DNA of 64,000 nt, taken from the NCBI GenBank assembly GCA_021399435.1, contig JAJTUP010000009.1, forward strand, positions 186,001-250,000, read 5' to 3'. The position numbers and the translations under genes are program-made. The notes under the pieces were generated by a model. The model did not search any database. It was given only the letters and a program-made list of their open reading frames with translations, and was not told the DNA's origin. This document shows, in pieces, positions 1 through 9,760 of the stretch (positions within the stretch are counted from its first letter, which is position 1; every line of letters starts with the position of its first letter). The stretch is from Diaporthe sp. PMI_573. Its lineage: Eukaryota; Ascomycota; Sordariomycetes; Diaporthales; Diaporthaceae.

Positions 1-1186
1 AGGTGGTCTGTTATTCCTATGATTAAAAGCATTTCCTAGTTCATCTTGGAAAGGATGTGTAGATACTCTGGTGCATGGTTTTGAGATCTTGATGTACAAA
101 TGGTGGGGGAGGGATAATTATTTCTAATTCGCAAAGCACAACTCGACCCACATGGAGCTAGGAATCAAATCAGGGCTCTGTCTATGGGGTCAGTCCAGAT
201 GTACACACAGACAGGTTGCTGTCAAACTCAGAACAGGTCAGACCCTTGATTGTGTGAGATAATTATGAAAGGAAGCTTAGGTAAGGAACACACTATAGCA
301 TATGAGGCAGTCCCTAGACCGAGGGGATAGATGATGCATTATAATGCAAGATTATTCTGGGTCTATAAGAATAGAACCTGTTTCTTACCTATTCTGGAGG
401 AAAACGGGTAAGCATCGTTCCAACTTCCATGGGCACGGCAAAGACCGGTGGTTGGTCTTCACGGCCTTGGCGAGCGAGTTTACGACCATCAATCGACGGC
501 TTATATAGAGCTTCTGCTAGAAGGCAAAGATATGTCTGCTATTCTATCGCCCCTGATAATTATATTGAATCTGGCCATATATGTAGCAAGAATGCCCGCG
601 GTTGTGCACCCAGGGGCCAAACTATTTACAAGTAGCCGGGTGCATTTCATCAAAATTAGCTATCTACAGCCCTCCGTATAGTCTGGGGAGACAGCTAACT
701 TTGCCCGGCTACTTGAGTTTTTCCAGCCTGGGGGTTGTAATTCAATTGCCAGCCAGGGGAGAGGGTTCTCCATGAAATATACCAAGAATAAGCGTAGCTT
801 ACAGTAACTCTAAAAAGCTTGTAAGAGACTGGCCCGGGCCGAGGAGTATTCTAGGTAGAGGGTAGAGAGGGCAGCAGAGGGCAGTAGAGGGCAGCAGAGG
901 GTAGTAGAGGGCAGAGAGGGCGGCAGCGAGGTTGGTTGTGAATAGTAGCAAGCTTATCGATAATTTCAGCACTGTGCGACGGTTACTGCGCGGGTCGTCG
1001 GCCGGATGACTCACGCCGGGTTAGAATTTTGAGGCAACACTTATTCTTAGATGTTGCATAAACCATGTCCTTAGTATGTTATAATTACATTATATATATC
1101 ACGTAGTGGCCGAGTAGTATTGTGTTTCTTTAGCTCTCCTACAACAAGATACTACTATTACAAAGTAGATTATCTCACTGGGAATC
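1..1186. other. intergenic region, no gene seen
   Basis: No open frame here looks coding: all are under 80 codons, overlap in several frames and resemble no family I know. The region is AT-rich with a short minisatellite near 853-926. The last 150 bases are the presumed promoter and 5' leader of the GrpB-like gene. Confidence 0.7.
853..926. repeat. 10-bp G-rich minisatellite
   Basis: About five near-perfect head-to-tail copies of a 10-bp purine-rich unit (gcagcagagg with gcag/gtag variation) occupy 871-920. Looser copies flank them. Seen directly in the sequence. Confidence 0.85.
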
Positions 1187-1816
1187 ATGTCCGCTTCGAT
1201 CTCGGACGTGCTAAAGCACTATGAGTACGATCCAACCATAGTTCAACGTGTTGGGAAGCGCACATTCGCGAAGCTTCCTCTCAAGATTGAGCCTGCGAAT
1301 CCTGCCTGGCCACAGCACTTCGAGACTCTGAAATCGCTCATTCAGGAGGCCCTCGGCCCTGCAGCCTTGAGCATCAACCATGTCGGGTCGACCGCCGTGC
1401 CTAACCTACCCGCCAAGGCCATTATCGACGTTGACCTGACGGTCCCAGATCCGACTGCTGAAGACACCTACATTCCAGCCCTCGAGTCAGCGGGCTTCAC
1501 ATTCCTCACACGTGAGCCCAATTGGCACGAGCACCGCTTCTTCAACACGAACAGCCCTTACTACTGCAACTTGCATGTATTCGCACATGGAACGGCGGAA
1601 CTAGTACGGCATCAGATCATGAAAGAATGGCTCACTACGAACGAAGAAGACAGAGAGCTCTACGCACAGACGAAAACAAAGGCGATGGAGGAGAGCAACT
1701 TGCGGGGGGAGACCGTAATGCAGTACAATTCCCGCAAGGAAAAGGTCGTTCGAGAAATTCTAGAAAGAGCTTTCAGGGCGAAGGGGTATCTCCCTCCAGA
1801 AGAGGCCAAGGATTGA
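1187..1816 (+). CDS. GrpB-like (UPF0157) nucleotidyltransferase-fold protein
   Basis: Intronless 209-residue protein of the GrpB/UPF0157 family. These proteins have a nucleotidyltransferase-like fold and no firmly established reaction; in bacteria some are fused to dephospho-CoA kinase. The family core runs from about residue 33 to 190. Visible family marks are the NPAWP entry, the INHVGSTAVP motif at about 63-72, and the following KAIIDVDL acidic strand. The HEHRF and YCNLHVF segments come next, then the C-terminal helix with the YNSRKEKVVREIL stretch. The first in-frame ATG is used; about 30 residues before the core are normal for fungal members. The gene stands alone, with repeats downstream. 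A lack of introns and a mainly bacterial family make ancient horizontal acquisition possible, but this is inference. Cytosolic location is assumed because no signal or membrane segment is seen. Confidence 0.9.
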   Translation: MSASISDVLKHYEYDPTIVQRVGKRTFAKLPLKIEPANPAWPQHFETLKSLIQEALGPAALSINHVGSTAVPNLPAKAIIDVDLTVPDPTAEDTYIPALESAGFTFLTREPNWHEHRFFNTNSPYYCNLHVFAHGTAELVRHQIMKEWLTTNEEDRELYAQTKTKAMEESNLRGETVMQYNSRKEKVVREILERAFRAKGYLPPEEAKD

Positions 1817-1944
1817 TGCTCTCATCATCATTAGTTCAAGGTAACTAAAAGAAAACATTAGACGACTTGCCTGCCTCAGGAAATAGCACTCATGAATGAC
1901 GTTTCCATTATGTGGGTACATACGTGAGTACCTGCGACTTCGGG

Positions 1945-2076
1945 GAATGAAACATAAATAGCATGGCAATCTGATCCTCTGCTCAAACCCCAATTGTGAT
2001 GCGGTCTTGGATTATAGTCGCCTTTTCCTTTGTCTCCCCGGTTTGGCTCAGAGACGAGTTGTGGGGGTCTAGTGTC
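1945..2076. repeat. diverged repeat copy A (RIP-like)
   Basis: Aligns by eye with 3353-3490 in direct orientation. In the best 55-column block (starting at aaatagcatgg) I count 39 identities, 14 transitions and 2 transversions. Excess transitions between repeat copies are the mark of repeat-induced point mutation. No coding capacity is left. Confidence 0.65.
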
Positions 2077-3045
2077 ACGATACGGTTTGAAGAACATGCT
2101 TCAAACTATGAAGATCTAGGACTCAAAAGAGAGCTCTTTCTGTGGATTCAATGCATGTGGACAGGAACAGGGTATTTCTGTCAGAATCCAGAAAGCCTTA
2201 GGACCTGGCCTGTATCAGGTCAATATGAAAAGTATCTCTTGGTCAACAAGACTGGAGGCTTGTTCTCACCGTGGAGGTATCCCTTGCTGGTGGGAGGATG
2301 GTGTAAAGGAGATATCAAAAGAGTTTCTTAGCCTGGGATCTTGAATAATCACAGCGGCTGGCACTGTATTAGTTTTTACACTTGCAGTGATCACTTGTGC
2401 CTGGTCTTGCGGTCACGGCAAGCAGGTTTGTGATAATAAATCGATGCTTTAGATTCAGCTGTCACTAGATTCAAAGGCCATCTGTGCTCTCCTATGGTCC
2501 TTCATCAGATGTATTGGTTCTTGCCACATACATTGCAAGATTCCCATGGTTCCGCAGGAATCTCAGCACGAAGGGCCCCGGAGTTTAGCGATTGTGCTTT
2601 TTAAGGCAACCAGCGCAAAAGCTTCCCACGTCAAATAAAGACGTGGACGTTCGGTAGTCCGGGCAAGCTGCACCTCCTCCTCGTGCGCAAGGTAAAAATT
2701 CCCATTCCTGAACATATTTCTTATTCGGATAGACCTTCAAGACTAGACAGTCGCATGAATATGCTTTCCGGTAACCCACACACATATTTCCCTTCTCCTG
2801 AGCGCCCAGGTCTGTGACACACTTATGAGAGGCTTGATGAGTACACTTTGGTTACTGGGGTAATGCCGTGAAAGGTAAGTAAGGAGCCTTTTGTGGACCT
2901 GGATTCTGTGAGGTGTTCGTAGCCAAACCACTGTGTTGTCTGTTGGTTGTGGTAGGTGGTTTCGTTTTTAATCCGTGTACGTACGCTTCTTAAGCAGTAT
3001 GTAGGCGGTCCCTTCATACAGTGGTAAACGCTTAAACACCCCAGC

Positions 3046-3070
3046 TTTTTTTTTTTTAAAAAAAAAAAAA
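3046..3070. repeat. T12A13 palindromic homopolymer tract
   Basis: Twelve T immediately followed by thirteen A, a perfect inverted homopolymer pair. It could be a rigid nucleosome-excluding element or a relic of retroposed poly(A) ends. It could also be an assembly-sensitive site. Confidence 0.9.
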
Positions 3071-3352
3071 TCCCGATAACAGTGGGTTTAGAATACGATT
3101 GCGGCACGTGGCCCAGAAAACATAGACAGCCTTGTGACAGCCGCACAGACAAGGCTAGTGAGAACCGCTTCTGGCGGCTCCATAGACCGTCGACACAAGT
3201 AGCCCAAGACTAATAGTAGGGCAATCAGTCATATGGCGAAGACCAAAATCGTCTCGACGCGGTCCCTATCTGTCACATAAGCTACCAATTCACACTGAAT
3301 CCCTTAGCTTTTTTAATATGAGATAATAACTACATAGTTATCCCTCAAAGGC

Positions 3353-3490
3353 AATGTGAATCATGAATAGCATGACAACCTGGCCCTCTTCCCTGACTCC
3401 AATTATGGTGCAGCCCTAGCTGAAAGACGCTCTTACGTCCGTCTCTGTCCCCGTCACTTGGCCCAGTGACTCGTGGTAGTACTCCAGTGT
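3353..3490. repeat. diverged repeat copy B (RIP-like)
   Basis: Second copy of the repeat at 1945-2076, same orientation, about 1.4 kb away. Differences are mostly C/T and G/A. It ends at a shared agtgt and I cannot extend the match with confidence on either side. Confidence 0.65.
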
Positions 3491-4235
3491 TTATTCATCT
3501 GCTTGAGCTTCTGTGATGGATCCTTTGCAGCAGTTCAGACATGATTGTGTATCTAGTGACTGGTAAGAATAGCTCTTCTATGCCAGGCGTCAACAAAAGA
3601 TTGCCTGTCCCTTGATTATTGCTGCCAAGCCTCAAACCTATGTTATACGCTGGTGGCCCAAAGAATCATGGCCTTTCCTTGGGCTGATTCGTAGATTTGA
3701 TATGGTTGCAGCTGACATGTTTACTAGAGCGGATGTCTACGGGAAAGTCCAGACTGGGCTTTACTTAGAATTGGAAGCTGGACTGGACGAGTGCCTAGTT
3801 GTACTTGCACAGGTGTTGCCGCCGGATATCGGCGCCGAGGCTTGTGGTTGGCTGGCTGGTCCCCAAGGTGTTCTAGACATTTCCAGTTCTCACGGTTGCA
3901 GCAAGTGGAGCAGGGTTCCGGGATTCCGTGCATCATAGTCTTGTCATCTCGATTCTGCAAGCCGCCCTCCAATGCAGGAAAGTTAAAATGGCCCCATTGC
4001 ATAAAGAAATGTTGACATCTCAATTTTTACTCCTTCGCAATGTGACCTTTTTTCTGTTCCCCAACTGGTGCCCGCGCCGTGGACTGAGTACCGGCACACG
4101 TTTCTAAGGCTTCAGCCTCCCCCCACAAGCGTCGACTACAAGTAAAACCGTGTGATTCACTCGCAGACCAACACTTGGGAACACAGTTGGTGCATTTTCA
4201 CAAGCTCATTCGTTACGGCTTGGACACAGTGAATC

Positions 4236-6280
4236 ATGTCGTTAGCGCAACGCCGAACGGCCGCAGAAGGTATTGACACCCTGCCGGAATATGATGCCAA
4301 CGACAGCCATACCGGTTGCATCTCCGGCGATAACACCTACGATGATGACCGGAGAGACTCAGACAGCACCCTCCACACGGCCAAAAATGACGAGATCTGG
4401 CAGACCATCAGCTATGACCCATTCGCACAAAAGCCGCTCCAGCACTATGAATCCTTCCCGCCTGAGATCACGGAGAACAAGGCGGCGTACGAGGTGTCCA
4501 CCGCGAAGAGAACAGGTAAGTTATGAATCTGTCGCGCTGGAGACTGCAGGCGTCTCTCAATCTGTATACTGACACTTTTCAATAGCCCAGGTCACCTTGG
4601 CCGTGCTCTGCTGCGTCCTAGCATCAGGAATAGTCTGCGGGTTCGCAGCCATCAAACCGATCCTAATCGCTGAAGGGGTCTACCGATCCCTCTGCCCGGC
4701 AGACTGGTCGCCCTCGGATGGCGACGAAGGCCAACTGCCCTGCCCAGAGCAAGATATGCGTCTAAACCTGATGTTCATCCTGGCTTCAATCACACTTAAC
4801 ATCAGCAACATGCTTGGCGGCTGGGTACTGGATAATTACGGGCGGCGCATGTGCTACATCCTCGCGGCAGTGATCCTCTTCCTCGGCGCCGGCTGCATGG
4901 CCCTGGCCTTCCATCTTGGCGAGAGACTCGACCACTTCGACGGGTACATCGCCGGGAACCTCCTCCTCGGCCTGGGCGGGACCTTCCTCTTCGTCAGCTC
5001 CTACCAGCTCTCCCACGCCTTCCCGCGGCACTCGGGCCTGATCGTGGCGCTCGTCACGGGCGCCTTCGACGCCAGCGCGGCCGTCTACCTCTTCTACCGG
5101 CTCGCGTACGACGCCACGGACCACGCCCTTAAGCCGGCCTACTTCTTCGCCGCGTTCGCGATAGCCATCCCGCTGCTCATCCTCGCCGGCGAGTTCACAA
5201 TCATGCCCGCCTCGAGCTACGTCACCAAGGGCGAGTACCAGGTCGCCATCCACCGCGCGCAGGACGAGACCCGCGACGTCCACGACAGCGACGACGAGGT
5301 CTACGCCAACCGGCCCCGCGAGCTCCTGTGGACGCGGGACCGCCGCGCCGCGAGGCGTGAGGCCCAGCTCGAGGCCATCGAGACGGTGGCGGGCAGCGAG
5401 GCGGAGAGGACGGCGGACAGGGCTGCGGCGCGGGACCGCCAGGAGGCCTCGGGGGTGCAGGGCGCCGAGGTGCGGGACCTGCCGTTCGCGCGCCAGGTCC
5501 GGACGCCCTGGTTCTGGCTGGTCCTCGTGCTCACGGTGCTCCAGATGATGCGGATGAACTACTTCATCGCGACCGTCCGCGCGCAGTACCGCTACATGCT
5601 TGGCGGCGAGGAGCTCGCGGGACGGGTGAACTCGTTCTTTGACGTCGCCTTGCCTGTCGCGGGCGTGGTCACCACCCCGTTTATTGGAATTCTGCTTAAT
5701 GAGGTGCCCGTGTGGGGGACGCAGGGCGTGATGACGGTGCTTATTCTGGTGCTGGGCATGCTTAATGTGATTCCGGCTCTGTGGGCGGGTTATGCCACCG
5801 TTGTTGCGTTTGTGATATTCCGGCCATTGTACTACTCGGCAGTCTCGTGAGTTTTCACCTTCTTTTATTTTCCATCCGAACCCTGATTAGGCGCATAGTA
5901 CTAACATCCCATATCCGCACAGGGACTACGCCACCAAAGTCTTCGGCTTCGCAACCTTTGGCCGGATCTACGGCAGCATTACTGCCGTCTCAGGTCTGGG
6001 CCAGTTCATCCAGCCCGCACTGGACGCGCTCACCCACGAGCCGCTGCACGGCAACCCCGTGCCGATTAATCTCTTCTTCGCGCTGGCCGGGAGCGTAATC
6101 AGTGCGGCCTTGACGTGCTTTGTGTACATAAAGACGAGGGAGACCGGCAGCGGGATGTTCGGCGGCAGGAAGAGTATAAGGTATGGGGAGGACCTGGCGG
6201 ATGAGGAGCGCCGAGCTCTCCTGCATGATGGTGGCCGGGTAGAGGCGTATGGTAGTGCTTTGAGGGACGAGCCACGTTGA
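4236..6280 (+). CDS. FMP42/SLC43-like major facilitator transporter
   Basis: Three exons, 4236-4515, 4586-5846 and 5923-6280, encode 632 residues. Introns of 70 and 76 nt have GTAAGT and GTGAGT donors; the second carries a clean CTAAC branch site. About 90 polar N-terminal residues precede the first membrane helix (VTLAVLCCVLASG). Twelve helices follow in two sets of six, separated by a long charged, Arg/Ala/Glu-rich loop (about residues 310-400). The MFS loop signature after helix 2 appears as GGWVLDNYGRRM. The conserved segment in exon 3, KVFGFATFGRIYG, is characteristic of the fungal FMP42 group related to SLC43 amino-acid transporters. Substrate is unproven: amino acids are the family-based guess. 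Yeast FMP42 was found in mitochondria/vacuole surveys, so the membrane is uncertain. Convergent with the next gene. Confidence 0.88.
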
Positions 6281-6877
6281 ACTTGTTTCACCCTGCCCTA
6301 GGGTGGTTCCCTTTCGTGAGTTCCGTTGAGAATTGAAATGGTGGCGGAAAAAAAAAATAGGTTCCAAGAGCGTTTGTGCTTGGGATGGGAAAAGTTATTA
6401 TTCAGAAAGAACAGATAAAAGAGGAGTTCATCAGTCATTCATCTAGAATAGACAGGACGAGGGGGGAGCCCAAGATGGCGTTTTGATTTTGCCAACAGAA
6501 TGATATACCCTTTAGTCCATCTCAAATAATAACCCGAACAACATTTAATGTGTACAGTCCGTCGGCAATTTTGACGGCTTCGGTCGAATCTAATGCAAGG
6601 AGGCAGTGATTCAAGCGCTGTTCGAAAACATGAGACCTTTTCAAGTGACTGGCGCGACATGAGGCTGTTCAGTAATAGGTCATTGCTTATTAGTTTATTC
6701 ATTCCGTGTTCACTATTTCGTGTTGATGCATTGCATTCATTATCCAACTTCAGTGACACCGGACGCTTTTTGTTGCCAAAATACCCAGCCCAAACGCCGC
6801 AGGCAATGCGAACAACAAGTCCAAGCCAAACTCCAGGTGATGATTGATGGTTTTGGTTTTAACAGTCGACACAGATC
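6281..6877. other. convergent intergenic region
   Basis: About 0.6 kb between two converging genes. It should hold both 3' untranslated regions. I see no gene, structured RNA or repeat in it. Confidence 0.7.
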
Positions 6878-9760
6878 TCAACAAAGCATATATGACAGGT
6901 CAGGCAATGCCTCAACAATTCGTGCTACGGCAACACTCTCCTCGTCAGGCTGAGCAAAGCTGACGCTCTTCGCGGGTGGTGGTATAGTCGCAGACTGTAT
7001 GGTTGGGCTCATTGGCTTCGGCGAGGAGGCCTTTGGAGTAATGACATGGTGTAACGGGGAGGGTCGGCCCAAACTAAGTGAAGGTCGGGTCGAATGTTTA
7101 GGAGAAGGCGGTTTAGAGAGTTGGAATGCGGCGGGTGAAATCGGTCTTGTGGGCTCCAGGGCTGGTTGCGAGCTGATAGAGGACTTCGGCGTATGCCTTG
7201 ACTGGGTAGAAACAGGAGGGGTAGGTGGTGGAGGTAGTTGGAATGAAGCCGACGATGACGTTCTCGAAGACGCCATCGGGCCGGATGGTGTGGACGGCGT
7301 GGGTATTTGGAACGCTGACGTCGGCGACCCCGTCCGCGAGGGCTCGCTCAGAGCGGGAGACTGTAATGGCGTGTCGAAGTCGAATTCTGGTTTGGAGGTG
7401 GTGGTTGGAGGGATGGAGGGTTCAGTCGGGGTCTCGGGCGCGAAGGATGGAGCCAGGGTCGTTTCGAAGGCTGAGAAGTCCCATACTCCGGCCGAGGGTT
7501 GAGGCGGTTGTTCGTGCGTCTTGGGAGTAGCCTCATCGTGCTCAAGCTTTGAGGTAGCGGCAACGAGTGTTTCACCGATGTCCTTGGAGGGCGCCGGCAA
7601 GGGACCATTTATGGCGAGCCCAGCAACGGAGCTATTCACACCCGTGTCGAAAATGCCGCTGGCAGGCCGACTGCCACCCATCGGGGAGGCTGCCGACGGG
7701 GAGGCTACCATCTCACCCCATTCATCGTCATCCTCCTCCTCCTCGACTAGGGCGTTTGAGCCCACTGATGGCGCCGAGGGTGGAGGGACTAGCTGCAGAG
7801 AAGATCTGCTCTCTGACTCAGGGGCACCAGCAGTGAAACCCGTGTTGCTGTCAAATCTTGACGATGGGACTTCGAGTGACTGCCTAACGGCTATGCTCGG
7901 CGGTCGTGAAGAAGCAGGAGTTGCCGAACCATCGGTCATGGTGCTCCAGCCAAAGGCCGGACTTTTTGGTGGGCCCGGGATGCTCATCGGTGATGGAGAT
8001 GGTAGGCTGCTCACACCTGGAGACCGAGGGGGCAGACTCTTGACGCCAGTAGACAAGTTGCGAGAGTGAGCCGCGGCCGACCTCGGCTGCAGAGACAGAG
8101 GGCGAGGCACGGTGGCGGAAGCGGGTTTTGGAGGCTGCGCGCTCTTCCTCTTGCCGAAGATCTGATCCATGGATAACGGTTCCGACTTTGTGTCCCAGTT
8201 GAACGCTCCGCCTTTGACAGGTCTACTGCCACCAAACGACGGATGACCTCCCGAGAACGAGCCCTCTTCCATCCACCGACACACGATCTGGTTGGTCTCT
8301 TCCCGCATCTTCGAAACTGGCCAAGTCACACGACGATAATTCTCATCGTCTCCTAGATTATGCCTTCGCATGGATCCAGGGCGGGAAATCCGGTACCAGG
8401 TCTTGCGTTCCGACACCGACGAGAAACTGTCATTGATGATTCCATCAACGGAATCGAGACTGTAGTCTTTGGCGCTTGGTTGCTCTGCGTCCAGCTTTGC
8501 CACGTCGAACAACTTATCAATACTCTCAAAATGTGGAGAGAATGTGACTGGGCCAAATTTCGTGCGCAAGTCTTGGAATACACTCGACCTTTCCTCTGGT
8601 ATCGGCGCTGAGACCAACGTATTCGCCAGTGCTGGGCCTCGCGATGACGCTTGCAAGGCAGATATCGCGGGACCAACTCTGGAACTCCCCGGACGAGGGG
8701 AACCACCGACCGAGGGTTTCCTCGACGGCGGGGCAGAATCGAAGTTTTCTGCGTCTTCAAAGTCGCCAAACTCACTAATGTCCTCCGTTCTTGTGCTGCG
8801 AATACTGGCTGCACCACGGCTGGTGCTGCGTTGTCTCCCACCAGACACAATAGGTACCGAAAGTCCGCCTTCCTTTGGTTTGGCCATCCCGTCGAACTTG
8901 TGAACCAGCTCTTGGACCTTGACCGACGGTCTCCTCAGTGCTTTGGGTCGGTCTTTCGCATCCTCGTCCATGGAGGTGATTGGTGAGTCTGGCCGATCAT
9001 CGTGGTGACTTTCAGCTGACATTGACGAATGACGGGAATCGCTCAGAGATCTGGTAAGTGTCCCCTCCGCATCTTCTCTTTTGGCCGCTTCATTGCCTGT
9101 GCTTGCGACTGGGTCTACCTCTTCATCTCGAGTCCTGTCAGGGGTTGATGTACTCTTGCAGTCCTGGGTTGTTCCGGTTTCTAGTACAGCATCGGCAGCC
9201 TTCTCGTCTTCCTTTATTTTTGCCAGGTCTTCTTCGTCCTCCTCATCGTGCCTGTCCAGTGTGGAGAACGCAGCTTGTTCAGCCGAGACCAGAGCCGGGG
9301 TCGGCAGACTTAATCGGTTCTCCGAGAACTCGACAGCCCACGGATCAGGGGACGGCTGCCGGAACAGCGAGCGAGAGCTGCTCCTGCGCGATATGGTCCT
9401 GACTGGAGGAAGGCCCGGAGAGGCGGCGGCGGGCCACGAGGGACTGTGCATTCCGAGGCTTCCCTCCCTTGCCCTAGGGGGATGTGCAAGTTGTGTCTGG
9501 CTCGAGTTTGGCCCATTCTCACTGCCCCACCCACCCCAGACTGAGCTTGACGCGGCGGCAGGAGTGGGCAATGACAGGCCCGGGTCTGCTGATGCCCAGT
9601 CGTTGAAGCCATCGTCGTCGGCGGCCCACGGCGAGGCTGTGGAAAAGGAGCGCTGCCTGGTGATGGTGCGGCCGGGGAGTTCGAGTGTGGAACGAGGGAT
9701 GGCCGGCTCAAGGTTTGTGTTGGTGTCGGTCGCCCACGGCGAGCCCCATGGATCTTCCAT
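6878..9760 (-). CDS. large disordered protein with DPW motifs, fungal conserved
   Basis: Single-exon 960-residue protein, reading right to left from the ATG at 9760. It is very rich in Ser, Pro and acidic residues and is mostly disordered. The N terminus carries repeated Trp motifs (MEDPWGSPWA, SPWAADDDGF, VWGGWGS and PDPWAVEF). DPW motifs like these are used by endocytic accessory proteins to bind adaptor appendage domains. A compact conserved block lies at about residues 385-525, beginning near RSSVFQDLRTKFG and including TWYRISRPGSMRR and NYRRVTWPVSKMR. The extreme C terminus (IVEALPDLSYML) is a second conserved patch. I know this as a conserved filamentous-fungal protein without a safe function; some databases carry a misleading glucosidase label. 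A role in clathrin/adaptor traffic is inference from the motifs. No introns, signal peptide or membrane segments are seen. It is divergent from CFD1 with a 1.2-kb spacer. Confidence 0.85.
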   Translation of the reverse strand: MEDPWGSPWATDTNTNLEPAIPRSTLELPGRTITRQRSFSTASPWAADDDGFNDWASADPGLSLPTPAAASSSVWGGWGSENGPNSSQTQLAHPPRAREGSLGMHSPSWPAAASPGLPPVRTISRRSSSRSLFRQPSPDPWAVEFSENRLSLPTPALVSAEQAAFSTLDRHDEEDEEDLAKIKEDEKAADAVLETGTTQDCKSTSTPDRTRDEEVDPVASTGNEAAKREDAEGTLTRSLSDSRHSSMSAESHHDDRPDSPITSMDEDAKDRPKALRRPSVKVQELVHKFDGMAKPKEGGLSVPIVSGGRQRSTSRGAASIRSTRTEDISEFGDFEDAENFDSAPPSRKPSVGGSPRPGSSRVGPAISALQASSRGPALANTLVSAPIPEERSSVFQDLRTKFGPVTFSPHFESIDKLFDVAKLDAEQPSAKDYSLDSVDGIINDSFSSVSERKTWYRISRPGSMRRHNLGDDENYRRVTWPVSKMREETNQIVCRWMEEGSFSGGHPSFGGSRPVKGGAFNWDTKSEPLSMDQIFGKRKSAQPPKPASATVPRPLSLQPRSAAAHSRNLSTGVKSLPPRSPGVSSLPSPSPMSIPGPPKSPAFGWSTMTDGSATPASSRPPSIAVRQSLEVPSSRFDSNTGFTAGAPESESRSSLQLVPPPSAPSVGSNALVEEEEDDDEWGEMVASPSAASPMGGSRPASGIFDTGVNSSVAGLAINGPLPAPSKDIGETLVAATSKLEHDEATPKTHEQPPQPSAGVWDFSAFETTLAPSFAPETPTEPSIPPTTTSKPEFDFDTPLQSPALSEPSRTGSPTSAFQIPTPSTPSGPMASSRTSSSASFQLPPPPTPPVSTQSRHTPKSSISSQPALEPTRPISPAAFQLSKPPSPKHSTRPSLSLGRPSPLHHVITPKASSPKPMSPTIQSATIPPPAKSVSFAQPDEESVAVARIVEALPDLSYMLC

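Larger units (their letters stand above)
1817..4235. other. 2.4-kb gene-free, repeat-bearing region
   Basis: Only short overlapping frames without recognisable products are present. The stretch contains two diverged copies of one repeat (about 1945-2076 and 3353-3490) and a T12A13 palindrome at 3046-3070. The final 200 bases should hold the promoter of the downstream transporter. Confidence 0.7.
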
